The position numbers and the translations under genes were made by a program. A DNA stretch of 8,598 bases from JBFFSQ01 sp041572275. GTDB lineage: Bacteria > Pseudomonadota > Gammaproteobacteria > SZUA-229. A model generated the notes under the pieces. The model had not been told where the DNA came from. It worked only from the letters and a program-made list of their open reading frames with translations, and ran no database searches. Of the stretch, positions 1 through 5,375 are shown one piece after another; the first letter of the stretch is position 1; each line of letters begins with the position of its first letter. The stretch spans positions 1 through 8,598 of the forward strand of contig JBFFSQ010000123.1 of NCBI GenBank assembly GCA_041572275.1, written 5' to 3'.

Positions 1-396
1 ACCATTCGCCAGCCCCCAGACACCACCGGATGTACCGGAATCGACAAAATGTATGCCCTGCTCGGCTAAACTTTCAGCCCGTTGCTGACTGAGTTTGTAA
101 TTGGAATTACCACCATCAATGATCAGGTCACCCGCCGTTAAACCAGCGGCGATGACATCCGCAATAGTGTCATCGACAAACTGATGTGGCACCATTAACC
201 AGACTACTCGGGGTGTTGGCAAATCCGCCAACATCGCCTTGAGGTTATCTACCGCCGTGATCTGATCCGATTCCTCTTGCAATGATTGAGCCGTTTTATA
301 GTCCACATCATAAGCTGTGACCTGATGACCATGCTGCACCAGACGGCGCACCATATTGGCCCCCATACGACCCAATCCGACCATTGCTAATTTCAT
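1..396 (-). CDS. gnd: 6-phosphogluconate dehydrogenase, decarboxylating (N-terminal part, runs off left edge)
   Basis: This enzyme oxidatively decarboxylates 6-phosphogluconate to ribulose 5-phosphate in the cytoplasm. Only the first 132 codons are in the window; the frame is open to base 1. The Rossmann loop GLGRMG lies at residues 7-12, IIDGGNSNY at 92-100 and the substrate-site segment DSGTSGGVWG at 119-128, which together are diagnostic of the family. An aspartate (D30, in AYDVD) ends the second strand where NADP enzymes carry Asn-Arg-Thr, so I infer the NAD-preferring, shorter YqeC/GndA type. The ATG at 396 has a TGGAGT ribosome site (401-406) 4-5 nt upstream. The gene lies 118 bp downstream of the kinase on the same strand and may be co-transcribed with it or use a weak promoter in the gap. 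Family identity is strong; the cofactor preference is inferred. Confidence 0.93.
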   Translation of the reverse strand, partial: MKLAMVGLGRMGANMVRRLVQHGHQVTAYDVDYKTAQSLQEESDQITAVDNLKAMLADLPTPRVVWLMVPHQFVDDTIADVIAAGLTAGDLIIDGGNSNYKLSQQRAESLAEQGIHFVDSGTSGGVWGLANG

Positions 397-473
397 ATTG
401 ACTCCAGTTATTGTATTTGTGTGCTGACGCGGGACATTGACAAGTATTGCCCAGCCTCATGACCATTCGGTGT

Positions 474-502
474 ACTATAGCCCGCCGCCTGTACATTTGA
501 AA
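474..502 (-). promoter_or_regulatory. Weak candidate sigma-70 promoter for the 6-phosphogluconate dehydrogenase gene
   Basis: On the minus strand TTTCAA (497-502) and TATAGT (474-479) are separated by 17 nt, about 80 bp before the dehydrogenase ATG. The -10 match is good but the -35 matches only 3 of 6 consensus bases. A short inverted repeat, CTGTAC (489-494) and GTACAG (506-511), overlaps its upstream half. It has no T tract, so it does not look like a terminator for the kinase gene. Confidence 0.25.
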
Positions 503-514
503 CAGGTACAGACA

Positions 515-1495
515 TTAAGCACGAGCAGACACCTGTGCGATTCGATGATCAGCGTCCAGCGCCAGAACTACATCGGCTCGTGACGGCATTTCATTCAGCG
601 TCAAACGCGTGATACGTTCATAGTGCATGATAAAATGTTTCAGTTCGGCTTCACTCATGGTGTTATTGGGCTGCTGTTGCGAGTCTGGCAGACTGGCCTG
701 TAATTTCTGCTCCTGCAAACCGCGCCACTCATAGACTTTTTCGAAGTCAGGCACCCTGAGCATCAACAGCACATCGATTAAATTAAACAGTTGCTGATAA
801 GGCCCGGCCAGTTGTTCATTCACAAAACTACGCCAGCGCGCATCAGCGTCTTCAGTGGATTCCAGCTCATTGACTGGCTGCTGCAAGCTGGTCGCATCTT
901 CGGCCACTGCACCCACACACCAGCCTTCAAAAATGATAATGTCCGGTTTCACTGTAAGTCGTGTCCAATCAGACTCGGGCAGGCGCTCATCACTTGCCTT
1001 ATCAAACACCGGTATCGCCAGATCGCTGGTCACCCCCTGTTTTAGCCGGGTGAGCAAATCAATGCCCAGCTCAACATCATGGGTGCCGGGCACCCCTCGG
1101 GTTGCCAGCAGTGGATGCACAGTCTCTGCCAGCTCACGACGTTGGGCACGGGTTTTATACAGATCATCAATGGATATGCTTATCACGGTTTTATCAAAAG
1201 CCTGTTCGAGCAACAGGGCCAGAATCTTGGCCAGCGTGGATTTACCTGACCCCTGGGCACCATTGATCCCCAATACCATTGGTTGTGCACCGGACTGATG
1301 GGCCAGCCAGGCTGCCAGCGGCAGATACAGTCGCTGCAGCTGCTGGCGCATATCAACATCAAGATCAATCGCTTCCTGCGATAGCAAAGCCCGAAAATCG
1401 GACCATACCGAGGCGAGCAGTCTTTGCCCCTGTACCTCACTCAGCTGCTGCAATGGTGCTGGCCATACAGGTGTTTTGTAATTCTGGGCACCCAT
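515..1495 (-). CDS. P-loop kinase, D-glycerate 3-kinase / Tda10 / YggC family
   Basis: This is a soluble 326-aa kinase that probably phosphorylates D-glycerate to 3-phosphoglycerate with ATP. Visible features are a Walker A loop GAQGSGKST at residues 79-87, an ISIDDLYKT strand with paired aspartates (D110, D111) at 106-114, the segment RGVPGTHD at 133-140, a substrate-side VFDKASDE at 163-170 and IIIFEGW at 186-192. This order matches the plant GLYK and yeast Tda10 family. The N-terminal 70 residues precede the P-loop domain and carry no recognisable motif. A TTG two codons upstream (1501) also opens the frame, but I chose the ATG at 1495 because a GAGA sits about 9 nt upstream of it. The gene is divergent from the radical SAM gene and upstream of the dehydrogenase. 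Bacterial members are poorly tested, so the exact substrate is an inference from family membership. Confidence 0.82.
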   Translation of the reverse strand: MGAQNYKTPVWPAPLQQLSEVQGQRLLASVWSDFRALLSQEAIDLDVDMRQQLQRLYLPLAAWLAHQSGAQPMVLGINGAQGSGKSTLAKILALLLEQAFDKTVISISIDDLYKTRAQRRELAETVHPLLATRGVPGTHDVELGIDLLTRLKQGVTSDLAIPVFDKASDERLPESDWTRLTVKPDIIIFEGWCVGAVAEDATSLQQPVNELESTEDADARWRSFVNEQLAGPYQQLFNLIDVLLMLRVPDFEKVYEWRGLQEQKLQASLPDSQQQPNNTMSEAELKHFIMHYERITRLTLNEMPSRADVVLALDADHRIAQVSARA

Positions 1496-1587
1496 TCTCA
1501 ATATCTCAAAACCTATTTGCTCTTAATGACTGCATTTTTAATGCCGACTACCAGTAAACACCTTAAACCCTTGATTATCCATGACAA

Positions 1588-1624
1588 ATGGGCCTGCCAG
1601 CGTACGTTTTCATGGCAGGCCCAT
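1588..1624. repeat. Perfect 12-bp inverted repeat (stem-loop) in the divergent intergenic region
   Basis: ATGGGCCTGCCA (1588-1599) is the exact reverse complement of TGGCAGGCCCAT (1613-1624), with a 13-nt loop that contains CGTACG. Neither strand has a good T tract after the stem (TTAAATCG on plus, TTGTC on minus). It lies 93 bp upstream of the kinase start and 163 bp upstream of the radical SAM start. Between divergent genes a terminator would have no obvious job, so it may act in the kinase 5' leader, as a protein-binding site, or as a dispersed repeat. Confidence 0.7.
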
Positions 1625-1626
1625 GT

Positions 1627-1661
1627 TAAATCGCACCGATTTAGGGCGATTTCAAGATCGC
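1627..1661. promoter_or_regulatory. Cluster of CGATTT/AAATCG half-sites, possible operator
   Basis: TAAATCG (1627-1633) and CGATTTA (1637-1643) form a perfect 7-bp dyad around CAC. Ten bases on comes another CGATTT (1647-1652), and GCGAT (1646-1650) pairs with ATCGC (1657-1661) across 6 nt. Four CGAT/ATCG cores thus fall in 35 bp, two of them exactly 10 bp apart, about one helical turn. The cluster overlaps the candidate -35 of the radical SAM promoter. The repeats are seen directly; the operator role and the regulator are inferred. Confidence 0.45.
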
Positions 1662-1678
1662 TAAAACAAATATATAAG
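1651..1678 (+). promoter_or_regulatory. Candidate sigma-70 promoter for the radical SAM gene
   Basis: TTCAAG (1651-1656) and TATAAG (1673-1678) are spaced by 16 nt in an A/T-rich stretch. The -10 matches 5 of 6 bases and the -35 only 3 of 6. Transcription starting near 1685 would leave a leader of about 100 nt before the ATG at 1787. TAATAT at 1686-1691 is an alternative -10 with no convincing -35. The weak -35 inside a dyad cluster would fit an activated or repressed promoter. Confidence 0.28.
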
Positions 1679-1786
1679 AATTTTTTAATATAGAACAACT
1701 CTCTTTTATCAAATTTGTACCAAACTCTAGTTAAGCATGAAAAAAAGAAATTAAGCACACCCCCAACCTGGATAGAAGAACTGACT

Positions 1787-3334
1787 ATGACTGCCAAAAT
1801 CAAAAACATCCTGTATGTGCGCCTGCCCTGCTGGAAGATTTACCCCGGCGGAGTCATTTATGTTGCAGATTACATCCATAAACAACGCCCTGAGATTAAT
1901 CAGGAAATCCTCGACCTTGCTCTGGTTCCCAAGTCACAGCGTAAGCAGGTATTAAGTGAACGTATCCAGGCCATGCAACCGGAAGTCGTGGCCTTTTCCT
2001 GGCGTAACATGCAGTCCTTCGGTCCTCATCCTGAAGATGATGCGCTGGATGTAGTGATGAACTTCGACCATTCGCCAAAACTTCTCACCCGACTGAAAGC
2101 CGCCTGGGATGCCATCGGAATTATTTATGATTACACCGCCAGTCGTCTCCGTAATTTTGGCTTCATGCACATGGTGCGAAAACAATTACCCGACAGCAAG
2201 ATTGTAGTGGGTGGAACAGCCGTCTCCATATTTGGCAAATATGTTGCCAAAAAATGCCCTAACAACAGTGTCGTGGTCGTCGGCGAAGGCGAGCCAGCCA
2301 TGTTGTCTATCATCAATGGTGAAGATTCCACCATTGGTGAATGCTACTACAAGGATGATCAGGGCCAGATCACTTATGCTGATCGCAAAGACAATTTTGA
2401 TCTGCGTGAACTTACCGCCGTAGACTTCAATTATGTCGAATCCATTTTTCCAGCCTTACATGAATACACCGATGGTTATATCGGCGTGCACACCAAACGT
2501 GGTTGCCCCTACCAGTGTCACTTCTGTCTGTATAACCAGATCGAGGGTCATAACCAGCGATACCGTGATCCAGTCGAAATTGTCAATGAAATTGAAGCGC
2601 TCAATTCACGTTATGGCATCAACAAAATCTGGTTTACTGATGCTCAGTTCTGCTCGACACGTCGCAGCACACATCATGTTGAAGAAATCCTGGATGAAAT
2701 CATTCGCCGACAGTTAAAAATTGAATGGACCGGTTATTTGCGACTGAATTTCCTGACTCCGGAGCTTGCGAAAAAAATGCTCGACAGTGGTCTGGCCAGT
2801 CTCGACCTGTCATTCACCGGCACCCAGGAAGTGATCAACAGCCTGACACTGGGCTATTCGCTGGAACAACAGATGGAAGCCTTTCAGATGTTCAAAGATG
2901 CCGGCTACACCGACCAGAAAGTTAAGCTCTACATGCCATTAAACGCGCCCGGTGAAACTGCCGAGACACTGATCAAAACCATTGATCGCATTAAAGAGCT
3001 CTACCAGATTTTTGGTCGCGACAATGTGCTACCTTTTATTTTCTTCATTGGCGTGCAACCCGGCACCCCAGTGGAAAAATTATTACTGGAACAGGGTTAT
3101 TTGAAACCGGGTTATAACCCGCTGACCTTTAATCCATTTACCATTAAAAAATTACTCTATAACCCCAAACCCCTGGGCCCAATTATCGCCCAGAGTTACC
3201 TGGAAGCCGTTGACTCATTAGACAAAGACAGTGAATACATTGGCCGACTGACCATGGATATACTGGAAACGAAATTGTGCCCACCCGAAACAGATAGCCA
3301 GCGACGTGAAAGCTATTGTTTAAATCATAGTTAA
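1787..3334 (+). CDS. B12-binding domain radical SAM protein, function unknown
   Basis: The protein has 515 aa, no signal peptide and no membrane segment. Residues 1 to about 185 resemble the cobalamin-binding Rossmann domain found before radical SAM cores: an ILYVRLP first strand at 8-14, a QPEVVAFSW strand at 64-72, KIVVGGTAVS at 138-147 and VVVVGEGEP at 162-170. The usual DxHxxG motif is absent, so any cobalamin would be bound without histidine ligation. The radical SAM core starts at GCPYQCHFC, with C240, C244 and C247 as the CxxxCxxC ligands of a [4Fe-4S] cluster; KIWFTDAQF (280-288) and APGET (387-391) are further core motifs. About 60 residues follow the core, with no SPASM-type Cys cluster. 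Known relatives of this architecture methylate unactivated carbon or phosphorus, or rearrange lipids and tetrapyrroles, but I cannot assign a substrate. I chose the ATG at 1787 over a TTG at 1715 because homologous folds begin at the ILYVRLP strand and AGAAG lies 8 nt upstream of it. The gene is monocistronic. Confidence 0.9.
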   Translation: MTAKIKNILYVRLPCWKIYPGGVIYVADYIHKQRPEINQEILDLALVPKSQRKQVLSERIQAMQPEVVAFSWRNMQSFGPHPEDDALDVVMNFDHSPKLLTRLKAAWDAIGIIYDYTASRLRNFGFMHMVRKQLPDSKIVVGGTAVSIFGKYVAKKCPNNSVVVVGEGEPAMLSIINGEDSTIGECYYKDDQGQITYADRKDNFDLRELTAVDFNYVESIFPALHEYTDGYIGVHTKRGCPYQCHFCLYNQIEGHNQRYRDPVEIVNEIEALNSRYGINKIWFTDAQFCSTRRSTHHVEEILDEIIRRQLKIEWTGYLRLNFLTPELAKKMLDSGLASLDLSFTGTQEVINSLTLGYSLEQQMEAFQMFKDAGYTDQKVKLYMPLNAPGETAETLIKTIDRIKELYQIFGRDNVLPFIFFIGVQPGTPVEKLLLEQGYLKPGYNPLTFNPFTIKKLLYNPKPLGPIIAQSYLEAVDSLDKDSEYIGRLTMDILETKLCPPETDSQRRESYCLNHS

Positions 3335-3342
3335 CTTTAAGG

Positions 3343-3378
3343 ACACGACACCATTGCCTGATAGCAATGGTGTCGTGT
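3343..3378 (+). terminator. Long perfect stem-loop after the radical SAM gene, probable terminator or 3' end stabiliser
   Basis: ACACGACACCATTGC (3343-3357) and GCAATGGTGTCGTGT (3364-3378) form a perfect 15-bp stem with a 6-nt loop, CTGATA. It begins 8 nt after the stop codon. No T tract follows on the plus strand (AGCTGTGACC), so classical intrinsic termination is not fully supported. The structure may instead stop exonucleases and protect the mRNA end. It lies between two converging genes, so it could also act on transcripts coming from the right. Confidence 0.6.
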
Positions 3379-3411
3379 AGCTGTGACCTCAGGTTAATGA
3401 TCAATCAAGGC

Positions 3412-3435
3412 TGTTCATCGTTATCACGATGAACA
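3412..3435 (-). terminator. Second stem-loop between the converging genes, candidate terminator of the exported-protein operon
   Basis: TGTTCATCGT (3412-3421) and its reverse complement ACGATGAACA (3426-3435) form a perfect 10-bp stem with a 4-nt loop. It sits 14 nt beyond the stop codon of the 406-aa protein gene, where an operon terminator is expected. The minus-strand sequence after it (GCCTTGATT) has few T residues. On the plus strand a run of six T (3446-3451) follows 10 nt later, so it may work weakly in either direction. Confidence 0.5.
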
Positions 3436-3449
3436 TTCAAGTATCTTTT

Positions 3450-4670
3450 TTATTTACCTACAAAACGCCAGAATTGCTGCCAATCCAGCTCTTTTCTGAG
3501 CCGTGTCATAATGACTGTTTCAGGTGAATGATTTACACTACTGGAAAACTCAATCACCAACAGCTGGGCAATTGAGTTATCGTTATCCTTAGTAAAATAA
3601 TCCGTTTCAGGGGCAACTAACTGTCGAGCACCGACATCACCTGACTGCGAAAGCAATGTTGCTTTAGAACCATGAAGTCCAGCCAGATAAGCAGGTGAAG
3701 CACGCTCGGAAGGTGTCATTGCAGCCAGCTCGGCTTTAAATTTATTAATCTGTGGCGCAAGCATTTTACCCATACGCTCAAACTCACGCTCAACCTCATT
3801 TTGCATTTTAGGTAATTGCTGCTGCAGCATCTGACGACTGAGGGCAAGCTGCTTTTCCATCGCCTTTGCAGCCTCCGGGTTAATCGCTTGCATCTGTCTT
3901 AACAACTCTTCCTGCTGCGCCATATTCAACGCATCATTTGTGTTTGCCACTTGTGCTTGTTGCTCAGCCAGAAACTTAGTTCTGGCATCTTCGACATTAC
4001 CCTCAAGCGTTTGAATCTGGGCTCGTAAGTAACGCTCCCGACTAACCGGCTTCCACAAAGGTTTTTGATGAGCTCTGTACACCACCAGACAATCTCGTGG
4101 TCTTCCGGACCAATACACATCGGCACCATCTAATTGACCCACATGAATCGGTTTGACAAACATCGGTCCCGCATCATCCTTGATCTCGCCTCCACCAATT
4201 CCGTAAAAAAGAGGCAATAGATTATTTACAAACAGTTTTACACCGGCGCTAGATTCACCCGCTTGCTTGTAAGTTGGATGAAACAGCTGAATCATCAATT
4301 GTGCCCCGGCTACAGGCTCACCCATTTGTAGTTTTTGCCCCAGGACCCGATGAGCTCTTGCTTCCACCCCAGGCGGAGGTCTGAGCACATGGAGCTGCAT
4401 AAATGGCTCAGCCAGCTCAGTCAGTAACTTGTGCTGTGCATTCATCACAGCCGCATCGATCCCCGTCTGGTCCAGATGATCATCACTCCATGGCAACCAC
4501 TGCCCTTGAGAGATACTCGTTATGCTTTCCGTCGCATTACCACAGGCCTCATCTATGCTCATGGCCCAAACCAAAGAAATCGGACAGCACATGGCCAATA
4601 ACAAGGCCAGCGTGGTCACCTTTAAACGTCTACTGTCAACAGAAAACACACTGAATTGAATACGATACAT
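3450..4670 (-). CDS. Exported protein with a long helical, Gln/Glu-rich segment, function unknown
   Basis: I do not recognise a named family. The 406-aa product starts with a signal peptide: Arg and Lys near the front, a hydrophobic core at residues 18-36 and a likely cut after LVWA (A36). The preceding CC pair lacks a proper lipobox, so this is not an obvious lipoprotein. A mixed alpha/beta part (about 60-205) ends in KPLWKPVSRERYL (203-215). It is followed by a charged helical segment rich in Gln, Glu, Lys and Met (about 207-318), probably coiled coil. The mature chain has two cysteines, C43 and C194, which could form a disulfide. An ATG five codons upstream (4685) also opens the frame, but the start at 4670 has GGAGG exactly 8 nt before it. 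It is the last of three exported-protein genes read in one direction, 88 bp after the 176-aa gene, and I infer a shared periplasmic or surface role. Confidence 0.85.
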   Translation of the reverse strand: MYRIQFSVFSVDSRRLKVTTLALLLAMCCPISLVWAMSIDEACGNATESITSISQGQWLPWSDDHLDQTGIDAAVMNAQHKLLTELAEPFMQLHVLRPPPGVEARAHRVLGQKLQMGEPVAGAQLMIQLFHPTYKQAGESSAGVKLFVNNLLPLFYGIGGGEIKDDAGPMFVKPIHVGQLDGADVYWSGRPRDCLVVYRAHQKPLWKPVSRERYLRAQIQTLEGNVEDARTKFLAEQQAQVANTNDALNMAQQEELLRQMQAINPEAAKAMEKQLALSRQMLQQQLPKMQNEVEREFERMGKMLAPQINKFKAELAAMTPSERASPAYLAGLHGSKATLLSQSGDVGARQLVAPETDYFTKDNDNSIAQLLVIEFSSSVNHSPETVIMTRLRKELDWQQFWRFVGK

Positions 4671-4678
4671 CCTTAACA

Positions 4679-4683
4679 CCTCC
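4679..4683 (-). promoter_or_regulatory. Ribosome binding site deciding the start of the 406-aa protein
   Basis: On the minus strand GGAGG lies 8 nt before the ATG at 4670. The site overlaps the codons of the upstream in-frame ATG at 4685, which has no comparable purine tract before it. The start at 4670 also places the Arg/Lys residues properly ahead of the signal-peptide core. Confidence 0.8.
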
Positions 4684-4758
4684 ATTCAGGCAATGAAGCC
4701 TGGACCGAATTCAAGACATTCTGCTCGAAGCGCTCTCAAACCGAGATCAGTATATTTT

Positions 4759-5289
4759 TTATTTCGATACATAATTTATTTCTATTACGCTCTTTGCACC
4801 TTTCATGTCCTTGTCATAGCCCATGGCAGCAATTGCCTCAGAGATCCCAACATTTTGAATAGTCATCAGCTGTCGCACATCCAGTCCATTGAACTTTCCT
4901 TTACCTTTCCAGAAAACCCACGACATACCAAATACATCTTCAAACGTATATCCCTTAAGCTGCTTTTTATACCAGGCAACTATTTTGTCAGGCGAATCGG
5001 TCGAAAGCATTTTGATGTATGAAAGTGTCTTGACCTTCTTATCGTTCATTATGGCCTCTCCCGCATCACGGGTCTGATAGATCCTGGCCTTTGGATAAGC
5101 TGGGATCTCGACTGCGGACTTATCGGGAACTTTTGCAGCGTTTATCATCATCACTGACATAAACTGTGGACTGTTTTGACTGACATTTTTTGGAACCTCG
5201 ACTTTCGGCGCGTAAGCTTCCCCGGCAAAAGCGACTGGTGATAAAAACATCATCGCCATCATAATCAACGTACATAGATCTTTATTCAT
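4759..5289 (-). CDS. Small exported protein, function unknown
   Basis: The product has 176 aa with a clear signal peptide: MNKDLCTLIM leads into a hydrophobic run and a cut after AFA (A22). The mature protein is about 154 aa and has no cysteine. The segment IPAYPKARIY (62-71), followed by LSTDSPDKIVAWYKKQLKGY (95-114), resembles small periplasmic proteins of unknown function in which a YP-x-A motif precedes a DSP-x-K-I/V-x-x-(F/W)Y helix. No catalytic residues can be named. A GTG at 5307 also opens the frame, but GGAGG sits 8 nt before the ATG at 5289, which I prefer. It lies between the double-VWA gene (86 bp upstream) and the 406-aa gene (88 bp downstream). All three are exported, so an accessory or binding-partner role is a reasonable guess only. 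Confidence 0.85.
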   Translation of the reverse strand: MNKDLCTLIMMAMMFLSPVAFAGEAYAPKVEVPKNVSQNSPQFMSVMMINAAKVPDKSAVEIPAYPKARIYQTRDAGEAIMNDKKVKTLSYIKMLSTDSPDKIVAWYKKQLKGYTFEDVFGMSWVFWKGKGKFNGLDVRQLMTIQNVGISEAIAAMGYDKDMKGAKSVIEINYVSK

Positions 5290-5297
5290 CGCCACAT

Positions 5298-5302
5298 CCT
5301 CC
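5298..5302 (-). promoter_or_regulatory. Ribosome binding site deciding the start of the 176-aa protein
   Basis: GGAGG on the minus strand lies exactly 8 nt before the ATG at 5289, the same sequence and spacing as for the next gene in the row. It overlaps the first codons of the longer frame that opens at the GTG at 5307, which argues against that start. Confidence 0.8.
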
Positions 5303-5329
5303 AGCACTACGCAAACTAAACCACATCAG

Positions 5330-5364
5330 ACCCAGATCTTTAGAACCAGCTTCTGGGTAACCCA
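5330..5364. repeat. Overlapping inverted repeats between the double-VWA gene and the 176-aa gene
   Basis: ACCCAGA (5330-5336) can pair with TCTGGGT (5352-5358) across 15 nt. Part of the same right arm also belongs to a compact palindrome, TGGGTAACCCA (5354-5364), so the two pairings exclude each other. They lie in the 86-bp gap just after the VWA stop codon. No T tract follows, so I make no terminator call. They could set relative expression along the operon, which is an inference. Confidence 0.35.
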
Positions 5365-5375
5365 ATAACACAGCA

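Noticed and set aside
308..496. Minus-strand 62-codon frame overlapping the start of the dehydrogenase gene
   Set aside because: The dehydrogenase frame in the same stretch carries clear family motifs, so this is an out-of-frame shadow.
855..1298. Plus-strand frame of 147 codons opposite the kinase gene
   Set aside because: It is antisense to the Walker A and catalytic regions of a clearly recognisable kinase and is rich in Ser, Pro and Ala as expected of a shadow frame.
1737..1754. Five-codon mini-ORF (MKKRN) in the leader of the radical SAM gene
   Set aside because: It has an ATG and a stop but no convincing ribosome site, and it lies in an A-rich run where such short frames arise by chance. 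No attenuator pairing was seen next to it.
1660..1786. Cobalamin or SAM riboswitch in the radical SAM leader
   Set aside because: Such control would suit a B12-dependent enzyme, but the leader is only about 100-130 nt, is A/T-rich, and I see no B12-box-like GCCACTG or multi-stem SAM fold.
1715..1786. Upstream TTG start (1715) for the radical SAM gene
   Set aside because: It would add 24 residues rich in Lys and Pro with no match to the domain, starts at a rare codon, and lacks a clear ribosome site.
1513..1809. Minus-strand open frame of 98 codons across the divergent intergenic region
   Set aside because: It reads straight through the 12-bp stem-loop and the dyad cluster, overlaps the start of the radical SAM gene, has no good ribosome site and encodes no recognisable domain. 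I treat it as chance.
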